The notes below the pieces were generated by a model. That model was not told the DNA's origin. It did no database searches and saw nothing but the letters and a program-made list of their open reading frames with translations. This document shows, piece by piece, positions 8,830-13,893 of a stretch of 18,431 nucleotides of DNA (position 1 is the first letter of the stretch; each line of letters starts with the position of its first letter). A program made the position numbers and the translations under genes. Source of the stretch: Verrucomicrobiota bacterium (lineage in GTDB: Bacteria; Verrucomicrobiota; Verrucomicrobiia; Verrucomicrobiales; Akkermansiaceae); contig JAPLUJ010000214.1 of assembly GCA_026397695.1 (NCBI GenBank), forward strand, positions 1 to 18,431, in the 5' to 3' direction.

Positions 8830-10065
8830 TCATGCCTTCAAGCCCTTCAGATCAAACTCCAGCGCGAGGTTTTCGGTGAGGATTTCCTGCATCGTGAGTT
8901 CCTTGCCGCGGGCGGCGGCTTCACGACCGAGGACGGCGGTCAGGGCGTCGTCCACCGACTGTTGGACTGTCGGGTTGGCACACTGATTGCCAATAACATT
9001 CTGATAGAACGTGGCGATGTTGCGGATCGCCCCTTGGTCGTAGAGGCTGGTGATCGGTCCGCCGCCGAACTGATTGGGACCGCCGCGGAGGTAGGATTTC
9101 CCCCAGTAATTGATGTGGGCGTAGGCGGCCTTGCCATAGACCTCGCAGCGGATCAGCCAGTCCTGGGCGTTCTTCAATGCCTGGCAGCGGTGCGTCCACA
9201 CGAGTCCGTCGTCGAATTCATAGGTGATCATGTAAAGATCGCGTCCGTCGCCATTGGCACCTTCCCTGCAGCGCCGGGTTTTGCCGATGGCTTTGACGGG
9301 ACGTTTTCCGACCGCCCATAACACGGCGTCGATGGTGCGGACGCTGTATTCCACGATGAAATCCCCGGACAGCGGAATCGCGGTGATCCAGTTGCCCCGC
9401 CGCAGCAGGTTTTCGTTATTTCTATCAGCCGGGTCCGGCCAAACCGAGCTGAAGCCCATGCTGTCCACGTGCATCAGACGTCCGAGGGCACCTTCATGGA
9501 TGCGTTTCACGACTTCGATGTTCACCGGATCGGTCGGCATCTGATAGTCAACGAAATGCACCAGTTTTTTTTCGGTGGCGAGTTTGCCGGTGGCCTGGAT
9601 GCTGAGTGCGCCGGGCACATCGATCGCCACCGGTTTGGCCGCATAGACATGGCAACCGGCCTGGATCGCGGCCTGCGCGTGCGTGGCGTGGAATCTGGGA
9701 ATGTTGACGATGGTCACTGCTTCCACGCCGCTTTCGAGCAGGCGCTTGTAGGCTGATAGACCTGAGAAGCGGCGGGCTTTGTCCACCCCCCGCGCGTCGC
9801 CGGTTTTATCGGCCGGTTCCTGGAAGTAGTCCGCCGTGGCGTGGATCTCATATCCGCCGTGTTGCTTGAAAAGATTGCCAAGCCATGCCCCGCGTCCGCC
9901 GCAGCCGATCAGGCCGAGTTTGATCTTGCGGTCGAAAACCGCGGGCGTGGCCGGGGTTTCCTCGGCAGCATGGCTGTGGATGGTTTGAGCGACTCCGGCG
10001 ATGGCGGTGGAGGCAAGCGCGGTACCAAGGAACCGGCGGCGGGAATAATCAAATGATGGATTCAT
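8830..10065 (-). CDS. Tat-exported Gfo/Idh/MocA family oxidoreductase
   Basis: This 411-aa protein begins with a twin-arginine signal (SRRRFLGTALASTAIAGVA, residues 8-26). A Rossmann fold with GLIGCGGRG (51-59) follows for NAD(P) binding, then HVYAAKPVAID (139-149), where K144 occupies the conserved lysine of the usual EKP motif. A Gfo/Idh/MocA C-terminal alpha/beta domain completes it. In many relatives the active-site helix reads EQxVHxID; here it is EYSVRTID, so the usual histidine is arginine. Tat-exported members are very common in Verrucomicrobiota and Planctomycetota, where they act on sugars or modified sugars with a tightly bound cofactor, but the substrate cannot be read from sequence. 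It lies upstream of the GH127 gene on the same strand with a gap of about 160 bp, so co-transcription is plausible. It ends in FDLKGLKA. Confidence 0.85.
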   Translation of the reverse strand: MNPSFDYSRRRFLGTALASTAIAGVAQTIHSHAAEETPATPAVFDRKIKLGLIGCGGRGAWLGNLFKQHGGYEIHATADYFQEPADKTGDARGVDKARRFSGLSAYKRLLESGVEAVTIVNIPRFHATHAQAAIQAGCHVYAAKPVAIDVPGALSIQATGKLATEKKLVHFVDYQMPTDPVNIEVVKRIHEGALGRLMHVDSMGFSSVWPDPADRNNENLLRRGNWITAIPLSGDFIVEYSVRTIDAVLWAVGKRPVKAIGKTRRCREGANGDGRDLYMITYEFDDGLVWTHRCQALKNAQDWLIRCEVYGKAAYAHINYWGKSYLRGGPNQFGGGPITSLYDQGAIRNIATFYQNVIGNQCANPTVQQSVDDALTAVLGREAAARGKELTMQEILTENLALEFDLKGLKA

Positions 10066-10434
10066 GGGGTGATGATGGTGGGTGTGAGGTTTGCGGGAAA
10101 CTTGCTGTCAAAAAAACTAACAGAATGGTGTGCATGAATGGGCTTCGCCGGGCTGCACCTGCCCATGGAAGGCGAATGCGTGAAGCGAAGGTCGGGATTG
10201 AAAGGGCAGCGAACATTATTTGCAACCATGAAAATGAGGTGAAGTCAGCGATCCCAGGGCGATTGGCTTAATCCGCCTCTGTTCAAGGAAACTCAAGGTT
10301 TTTTGAGTTTTAGTTCAACATAGGCGCTGATTTTGTCATTTTAACGCTGATATGCTGGCACCGGCGGAAATTGCAAGGAATTTGTCATGAGAAATCAAAG
10401 GCTAACGCCGGTTGTCCACCATGCATTGTTCGCT
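10066..10434. other. Intergenic region at the left edge of the cassette-like array
   Basis: No convincing gene is seen in these ~370 bp. Contents noted: a TTGACA at about 10106-10112 read on the minus strand, which could be a -35 element for the Gfo/Idh gene; an 8-bp inverted repeat, AAACTCAA/TTGAGTTT, near 10289-10310; and an attC-like core, GGCTAAC (minus GTTAGCC), at 10400-10406 just after the ParE stop codon. The AT-richer composition here marks the change from the core genes to the cassette region. Confidence 0.5.
10400..10434 (-). repeat. Possible short or truncated attC-like site after the ParE cassette
   Basis: Read on the minus strand, the toxin stop codon TAG is followed by GCGAAC and, about 20 nt later, CGGCGTTAGCC. 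GTTAGCC fits the attC R' core GTTRRRY exactly, and GCGAAC can pair with it except at one position. The whole element is only about 35 nt, shorter than known functional attC sites (about 57 nt or more), so it may be a truncated end or a chance match. Its position right after the cassette gene is what would be expected. Confidence 0.35.
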
Positions 10435-10734
10435 CTACGATTGGCCGAGAGCCTTGCGTATTCTCTTGGGATCTCTTCGGCAATCAAGAATCCGATAGAC
10501 CACCGGTTCCTTGGCGGCGTCGGTCCGGTAATAAATCGCGAATGGAAAGCGCTTTGAAAGCAGACGATGAAACCCGAAGACCCGGCGGTGAATACCAGCG
10601 TAAAGCACTAGCGAGTCAATGTCGGAGAAAAGGCAGTCCTGGAAGTAATCGCCCAGTCCGACTTCCCGTGATTCGTAAAACGCTCTCCCGTCTTCGAGAT
10701 CGGCAACCGCGGATGGTAGGATTCGGATTGTCAT
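10435..10734 (-). CDS. ParE/RelE-superfamily toxin
   Basis: This 99-aa protein has the ParE-type layout: MTIRILPSAVADLEDGRAFYE, a helical region, then the strand-rich core RRVFGFHRLLSKRFPFAIYYRTD and PVVYRILDCRRDPKRIRKAL. The family includes gyrase poisons (ParE) and ribosome-dependent RNases (RelE), and the sequence looks closer to ParE. Its ATG follows the antitoxin stop directly (TGAATG). An AGGAGG ribosome binding site lies inside the last antitoxin codons, so translation is coupled. As part of a small minus-strand cassette it is typical of toxin-antitoxin genes that stabilise integron arrays. Confidence 0.8.
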   Translation of the reverse strand: MTIRILPSAVADLEDGRAFYESREVGLGDYFQDCLFSDIDSLVLYAGIHRRVFGFHRLLSKRFPFAIYYRTDAAKEPVVYRILDCRRDPKRIRKALGQS

Positions 10735-10953
10735 TCACAGCCTCCTAAGATGACGCTTCGCCGCATCCCAATCCAAAGGAGTCTCCTCGCCGGAGGTAAC
10801 ACGCTGCTCGGTCTCTCTCAATACTGCCTCATGCCAAGAGGGTGAGTCCACCTCTACGCCCTCGTGGCTGAGGTCATCCCACAGCGCTTCCATGAGTCGC
10901 AGTTTCTCGACCCGGGGTAATCGCATTACCAATTCTTGAACGCTCATGTCCAT
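10735..10953 (-). CDS. PF09720-type addiction-module antitoxin
   Basis: This 72-aa acidic protein matches the putative addiction module component family (PF09720/TIGR02574): MSVQELVMRLPRVEKLRLMEALWDDLSHE near the N-terminus and SPSWHEAVLRETEQRVTSGEETPLDWDAAKRHLRR at the C-terminus. These antitoxins sit directly upstream of ParE-like toxins, as here. Either the ATG at 10953 or the one at 10947 (second Met) could be the start. A TTGACT (10976-10981) and TAGGTA (10953-10958) pair on the minus strand, spaced 17 bp, would favour the later start. A palindrome upstream (11002-11020) may be the autoregulatory operator. Confidence 0.75.
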   Translation of the reverse strand: MDMSVQELVMRLPRVEKLRLMEALWDDLSHEGVEVDSPSWHEAVLRETEQRVTSGEETPLDWDAAKRHLRRL

Positions 10954-11001
10954 ACCTATGGCGCATCTTTCGCAGAGTCAATCCCAAAAACCGTGCTCTA
11001 A

Positions 11002-11020
11002 GGCATTGAATTCCAATGCC
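11002..11020. promoter_or_regulatory. Palindrome upstream of the PF09720/ParE module
   Basis: GGCATTG and CAATGCC are perfect 7-bp arms separated by AATTC. The element lies about 50 bp before the antitoxin start and about 20 bp upstream of the putative -35 box. Toxin-antitoxin operons are usually repressed by their own complex at such symmetric sites, so an operator is the simplest reading, but this is inferred only from symmetry and position. Confidence 0.4.
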
Positions 11021-11167
11021 ATCACGGCCCACTTTCTTCTTGGCATAACGTCAAAGCGCACGCACCCCTATCAGCGAGGGCGGGCGTCGATCACGGAGTT
11101 AAGGTTGTAGATACGGAAAATCATCGAAAACAGAACGGCTGATAGGGGTTGCTGTGGCACGACTTGT

Positions 11168-11705
11168 GTGTGCCCAGCATGGGCACGTTGTAAATGGGGT
11201 TGAAGTCCCCTGTAGGAATACCAGAACATGAAAATGAAGAAACTACCATCTGAAGCCAACTCGCGAAGGGTAACCGACGCGGGGAAGGAAGGCTAGGAGA
11301 AATGAGGAGGGGATCGACCCCGTTACGGACAAGCCAACCGACAACGCCAGACGGCGAGGTGAGCTTGAGAGCCGTGGCAGAGGGAGCCGAGGCCGAAGCC
11401 GAGACAGCCAGCCATAGGCTGCCCGGAGGGCGGGCGAAGCCCGGCAACCATGGAGCCCCTCAAGAACGAACCAAGATCGAGGACATCCTTGAACCGGAAA
11501 ACCTCTCGGCAGCGTGGAAACGCGTGAAGAGAAACAAAGGCGCTCCGGGGATCGACGGCATGACCGTGGAGGACTTCCCTGCGTTCGCGCGGGGACACTG
11601 GCCGAGGATTGCCACTGCGATCAGGGATGGAACCTACCGGCCCGCGCCCGTCAAACGGGCGTGGATTCGTGGGACCCGGGAGCTAACTACTCCCGGGGAC
11701 CCGAT
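11168..11705 (+). mobile_element. Group IIC intron remnant, internally deleted, inserted in an attC core
   Basis: The 5' end, GTGTGCCCAGCATGGGCAC, is typical of bacterial class C group II introns and follows the exon sequence TTGT. The 3' end carries a domain VI-like hairpin (about 11674-11702; CCCGGGAG/CTCCCGGG around CTAACTA, with a candidate branch-point A) and finishes in ACCCGAT. Removing 11168-11705 rejoins the exons as TTGT|TAGGC, restoring an exact GTTAGGC core. The intron runs antisense to the cassette genes, as known for IIC-attC introns. At 538 bp it is far shorter than the ~1.8-2 kb of intact relatives: most of the reverse transcriptase and a recognisable domain V are missing, so it should neither splice nor move. 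The deletion junction lies near 11655-11670. Confidence 0.8.
11302..11660 (+). pseudogene. Group II intron reverse transcriptase, N-terminal fragment
   Basis: From about 11470 the frame encodes EDILEPENLSAAWKRVKRNKGAPGIDGMTVEDF, then IATAIRDGTYRPAPVKRAWI. This is the RT-0/RT-1 start of intron-encoded proteins of the LtrA type. After about 11660 the frame runs into domain VI of the intron RNA and ends at 11739 in unrelated sequence. The YADD catalytic motif, the maturase (X) domain and all later RT blocks are gone, so the product cannot be active. The region before about 11470 is open but reads as intron RNA rather than protein; the original start codon is uncertain, and ATG 11302 is just the first in frame. 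Confidence 0.8.
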
Positions 11706-11995
11706 TAGGCTCTTCGGATTTCGCGGCGAAGAGCATTGAAATCTCCAGCGATCTCGTTGCGAAGTTCACAAGGCAGCCTGCGCCAGTCACAGTCAATAAG
11801 TGCTCCCGCTATTGCATAGGCCATGACTCGTGATACGGAATGGCCGGCCTCCAGCATTAGGCGGCACGCCTCGATAGCTCCAATGCGTTCCAGATGGGCG
11901 CGGGATGTGATTCCCACTTCGGCCAGACACGCAGCACTCATCGGCCCAAGGTTGCGAAGGCTCTGCAATTCTATGACTGGCGTGGAGCTGGGCAT
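11705..11995 (-). CDS. TfoX C-terminal-domain-like small protein
   Basis: This 96-aa protein reads LQSLRNLGPMSAACLAEVGITSRAHLERIGAIEACRLMLEAG, a helix-hairpin-helix-like pattern found in the C-terminal domain of TfoX/Sxy proteins and in free-standing homologues (PF04994). The following part, AYAIAGALIDCDWRRLPCELRNEIAGDF, fits that family as well. TfoX proteins regulate competence, but stand-alone C-terminal domains have no settled role, so no function is claimed. The start lies 3 bp after the upstream gene's stop. The TAA stop coincides with the attC core GCCTAAC and is kept after the intron inserted, because the first intron-derived base is also A. This gene and its neighbour appear to share one cassette. 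Confidence 0.7.
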   Translation of the reverse strand: MPSSTPVIELQSLRNLGPMSAACLAEVGITSRAHLERIGAIEACRLMLEAGHSVSRVMAYAIAGALIDCDWRRLPCELRNEIAGDFNALRREIRRA

Positions 11996-11998
11996 GGA

Positions 11999-12310
11999 TT
12001 AAATGGCGGAAAAGAACGGGTCACCGTGTCTCATCTGCACTGTTGATGGATCAATGCAAGCCATGAATGTCGCCGCCTCTGGAGCAGTCATAAATCGGTC
12101 AGCGGCTGAATGAGCCGAGGCGAGGTCACTCCAAAGAACGACATCAATCCACTCACCGGAGCCCGCAGCCTTGGTGAGATGGCGGGCGATAAAGCCGCCG
12201 CAAGTGCGGAGTAAATCAGTCGAGACCTCAACAGCTGAATAGAATGAAGCTTCATCGACGGTTGAAATGGTCTTGAAGAGAACGAGTTCGGTTACATATT
12301 TTGTGTTCAT
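11999..12310 (-). CDS. Small dimeric alpha-beta barrel protein (ABM-like), unknown function
   Basis: This 103-aa protein has an alternating strand-helix layout: KYVTELVLFKTI, DEASFYSAVEVSTDLLRTCGGFIARHLTKA, GEWIDVVLWSDLASAHSAADRFM and EAATFMACIDPSTVQMRHGDPF. It resembles the dimeric alpha/beta-barrel superfamily that includes antibiotic-biosynthesis-monooxygenase-like proteins. No catalytic residues can be assigned, so function is unknown. The ATG lies about 20 nt after the attC-like core at 12331-12337, a normal distance for the first gene of a cassette. The gene ends in TAA at 11999, 3 bp before the TfoX-C-like gene. Confidence 0.6.
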   Translation of the reverse strand: MNTKYVTELVLFKTISTVDEASFYSAVEVSTDLLRTCGGFIARHLTKAAGSGEWIDVVLWSDLASAHSAADRFMTAPEAATFMACIDPSTVQMRHGDPFFSAI

Positions 12311-12330
12311 TGCGTTTCTTGAGTTCTCAT

Positions 12331-12423
12331 GCCTAACGTCGAGCCCATCTGCGGGCGTTAAATTGAAATCCAGGGGTGAGAAACTAGAAGGTGATAGCCC
12401 GTCAGATGCGGCGACTCGCCTTG
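12331..12423 (-). repeat. attC: Second attC-like site, after the DinJ/YafQ cassette
   Basis: On the minus strand the site ends in GACGTTAGGC; GTTAGGC (12331-12337) is an exact R' core. The arms GTCGAGCCCATCTGCGGGC (12338-12356) and GCCCGTCAGATGCGGCGAC (12397-12415) pair over almost their full length, with one or two unpaired bases, which recalls the extrahelical bases of attC hairpins. The loop is about 40 nt and the total about 85-93 nt. The weak point is the distal R'' core, which should be RYYYAAC next to 12415 but reads TCGCCTTGG on the plus strand. A closer AAC-type core (minus ATTTAAC, 12357-12363) is an alternative pairing. The site starts soon after the YafQ stop. Confidence 0.55.
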
Positions 12424-12439
12424 GTCGATGTCTGGTGGT

Positions 12440-12703
12440 TCAAAATAGATCGGAATGGGTTCCAGTCCGGCCCAAAGTGAGTTCATCCGAAGATCTCTTG
12501 TAGATTAGCAACCAGTCCGGCTCCAAATGACAGTCCCGCCATCCGGACCAATTGCCTGTAAGCGCGTGATCCCGGTTCCTCACAGGAAGGGGTTCCTCTG
12601 ACAACAAGAGTGCGATCAAATCCTTCACTTTCTGGAGCTCTTTGCCCCTCTTCTTCTGCACCTTGAGATCCTTCATGAACTGCGTTGTTTGGGTGACTCT
12701 CAT
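12440..12703 (-). CDS. YafQ/RelE-family mRNA interferase toxin
   Basis: This 87-aa protein fits YafQ: MRVTQTTQFMKDLKVQKKRGKEL at the start, then RNRDHALTGNWSGWRDCHLEPDWLLIYKRSSDELTLGRTGTHSDLF. The residues corresponding to E. coli YafQ catalytic H50, H63, D67 and H87 are all present (RDHAL, DCHLEPDW, GTHSDLF). YafQ cuts translating mRNA in the ribosomal A site. The start overlaps the antitoxin stop by ATGA, which couples their translation. The length is normal for the family (about 90 aa), so the toxin should be intact. Confidence 0.85.
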   Translation of the reverse strand: MRVTQTTQFMKDLKVQKKRGKELQKVKDLIALLLSEEPLPVRNRDHALTGNWSGWRDCHLEPDWLLIYKRSSDELTLGRTGTHSDLF

Positions 12704-12960
12704 GAATCCCAGGAGGCGTAAAGATCATCTACGGAGGCAAACCGTTCCAGATCCTCGCCGCGATCAGCCTTGGAAAGGGTAGCCGCCGTGAGACTGTTTG
12801 GAACCCTCAACTCTAGGGGGAATTCCCCTCTCATGGCAATCTGACGGTAGAAAAGCCGGATTGCCTCGGTCGGTGTGAGTCCGAGTGAATTCAAAATCCG
12901 CTCAGTGGCCTCCTTGGTGGAAGAATCAATTCTTGCGTGGATGACAGCGGAGTGGCTCAT
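12700..12960 (-). CDS. DinJ/RelB-family antitoxin
   Basis: This 86-aa protein begins HSAVIHARIDSSTKEATERILNSLGLTPTEAIRLFYRQIAMRGEFPLEL, the ribbon-helix-helix region of RelB/DinJ antitoxins. An acidic C-terminal tail, expected to wrap the toxin, follows (ADRGEDLERFASVDDLYASWDS). It would dimerise, bind its own promoter and neutralise the YafQ toxin encoded directly downstream. The ATG at 12960 is close behind an inverted repeat (12969-12988), suggesting repression by the complex and a very short leader. Confidence 0.85.
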   Translation of the reverse strand: MSHSAVIHARIDSSTKEATERILNSLGLTPTEAIRLFYRQIAMRGEFPLELRVPNSLTAATLSKADRGEDLERFASVDDLYASWDS

Positions 12961-12968
12961 GCGAGGAT

Positions 12969-12988
12969 TGTGTCACAGGCGCGACACA
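12969..12988. promoter_or_regulatory. Candidate operator/promoter of the DinJ/YafQ module
   Basis: TGTGTC (12969-12974) and GACACA (12983-12988) are perfect 6-bp inverted arms with an 8-base spacer. On the minus strand TTGCTG and CACAAT, 16 bp apart, overlap this palindrome and could serve as -35 and -10 boxes, which would put the RNA start almost at the ATG. Overlap of operator and promoter is usual for self-repressed toxin-antitoxin operons. No site has been tested. Confidence 0.4.
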
Positions 12989-13344
12989 CAGCAAGGGAAA
13001 TTTTTGTGGAATATTCTGGGGCGAACAGTGTATTCTCCGTGAGTAGGGTGGACACATGTTGCGGGGATGCCAAGCTGATTCTGATAATTGCTATCGCAGC
13101 ACGCTGATTTTCAGATGGATGGGCTTTTGGTATTGATTTCTGGAACTTCAGGCATGTTGGTTTATCCGTAATCGCGAACCTAACAGATACGGTTTCTTCA
13201 AGGTGATGTGATTTTTTGGATACATGGAATTTCCGAGGAAACGAAAGGTGCATTTTTTTTTTTCTTCCCGCGCTCCGTAACTCACGTCCTCTTTCGCCCT
13301 TTTGACCTCTGACAACCGACAACTCTTCCTCTTATGAAGAAAGA

Positions 13345-13364
13345 CACGGGCAGGAATGCCCGTG
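13345..13364. repeat. GGA-loop palindrome
   Basis: CACGGGCA and TGCCCGTG are perfect 8-bp arms around GGAA. The same design (perfect short stem, GGA-type loop) occurs twice at 259-301, so the three are probably members of one intergenic hairpin family. No gene ends directly next to it, so a terminator role is less likely here. Confidence 0.6.
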
Positions 13365-13386
13365 CTCCGTTCTTCTGCCTCTTCAC

Positions 13387-13414
13387 CAATGACCAATGAC
13401 CGATGACCAATGAC
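13387..13414. repeat. Four tandem CAATGAC heptads
   Basis: Units CAATGAC, CAATGAC, CGATGAC and CAATGAC follow one another without spacers. They are too short and unspaced for CRISPR. The heptad period and AT/GC balance suggest a slippage-prone simple repeat or repeated protein-binding sites. Confidence 0.7.
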
Positions 13415-13531
13415 TTCTTCTCTGCACGGCATCGGGTTTCTTGCCCAGCCTTGAGATCATGGCTTTCGTCCAGCGCGTTTGTGGTTTTGGGAGTGGGGGG
13501 ATTCCCAGCTTGCGCTGAGAGATACGCCTGT

Positions 13532-13795
13532 TCATGAGATCTTCGCGGTGATCATTGCCGCCAGGGATAGCGGGGTCGCCAGATTGGCCCGCGTCAGATC
13601 GGCGGGATCGAACACGATCCCGTAATAATCCTCCAAGGCGGCCACCACCGCGCGCATCACCGGCACGGCTTCCAGACCGGCGGCATACAAATCCCCGTCA
13701 TCCGGGAAATCCCAATCCAAATCCAACAAGCCCTCGGCATTCAACCAATCGATCAGGTCCGTGGGCCCGGGTGGTGTGCGCTTCGTTAGTCCCAT
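13532..13795 (-). CDS. Acyl-carrier-protein-like small protein lacking the phosphopantetheine serine
   Basis: The C-terminal part, DGDLYAAGLEAVPVMRAVVAALEDYYGIVFDPADLTRANLATPLSLAAMI, follows the acyl carrier protein pattern (helix II after GLDSL, then ALEEEFGI, then a late helix). The serine that carries 4'-phosphopantetheine in GLDSL is alanine here (GLEAV), so ordinary carrier function looks impossible. I chose the ATG at 13795 (87 aa) because it begins near the usual ACP length; the frame is open to 13930, where it would overlap the flavoprotein gene. It is the last gene of the hemB-flavoprotein group. It could be a regulatory or scaffold ACP homologue, or a decaying gene. Confidence 0.6.
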   Translation of the reverse strand: MGLTKRTPPGPTDLIDWLNAEGLLDLDWDFPDDGDLYAAGLEAVPVMRAVVAALEDYYGIVFDPADLTRANLATPLSLAAMITAKIS

Positions 13796-13893
13796 GCGGG
13801 GAAACGGTGCAACGACATCCCCGCACTCATCAAGAGAAAATATTTGCCGCCCTGCAATAAGCGCAATGGTCCGCCGCAGGGTGCCACCGTAAC

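Larger units (their letters stand above)
11043..11710 (-). repeat. attC: Long attC-like recombination site, interrupted by a group II intron
   Basis: With the intron (11168-11705) removed, the site is 130 nt. On the minus strand it runs from R'' GCCTAAC (exact RYYYAAC) to R' GTTATGC. The ends are imperfectly complementary, and an inner pair of perfect 12-bp arms, ACCCCTATCAGC (11064-11075) and GCTGATAGGGGT (11138-11149), would give the long hairpin expected of an attC, with a ~60-nt variable loop. The stop codon TAA of the preceding TfoX-C-like gene overlaps the GCCTAAC core, as is common for cassette genes. R' GTTATGC departs from strict GTTRRRY at one base but is a usual variant. Recombination activity is inferred. 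Confidence 0.7.
12989..13531. other. Gene-free region at the right edge of the cassette-like array
   Basis: No supported gene is seen across these ~540 bp. The region holds an 11-T run (13253-13263), a GGA-loop palindrome (13345-13364) and four CAATGAC-type heptads (13387-13414). I found no integrase, attI or additional convincing attC. Open frames of about 95-120 codons on the minus strand have low-complexity, basic sequence with no family resemblance. Confidence 0.5.

Noticed and set aside
13178..13184. ACCTAAC (minus GTTAGGT) as a further attC core
   Set aside because: It fits the core consensus, but I found no complementary partner arm or second core within 140 nt on either side.
13253..13263. 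Intrinsic terminator at the T-run
   Set aside because: No GC-rich stem directly precedes it and no plus-strand gene ends there.
12957..13322. 121-codon minus-strand open frame upstream of the DinJ gene
   Set aside because: It has basic, low-complexity sequence with no family resemblance, runs through the poly-T tract and covers the likely toxin-antitoxin promoter and operator.
13387..13414. CRISPR array
   Set aside because: The units are 7 bp and directly adjacent with no spacers, and no cas genes are present.
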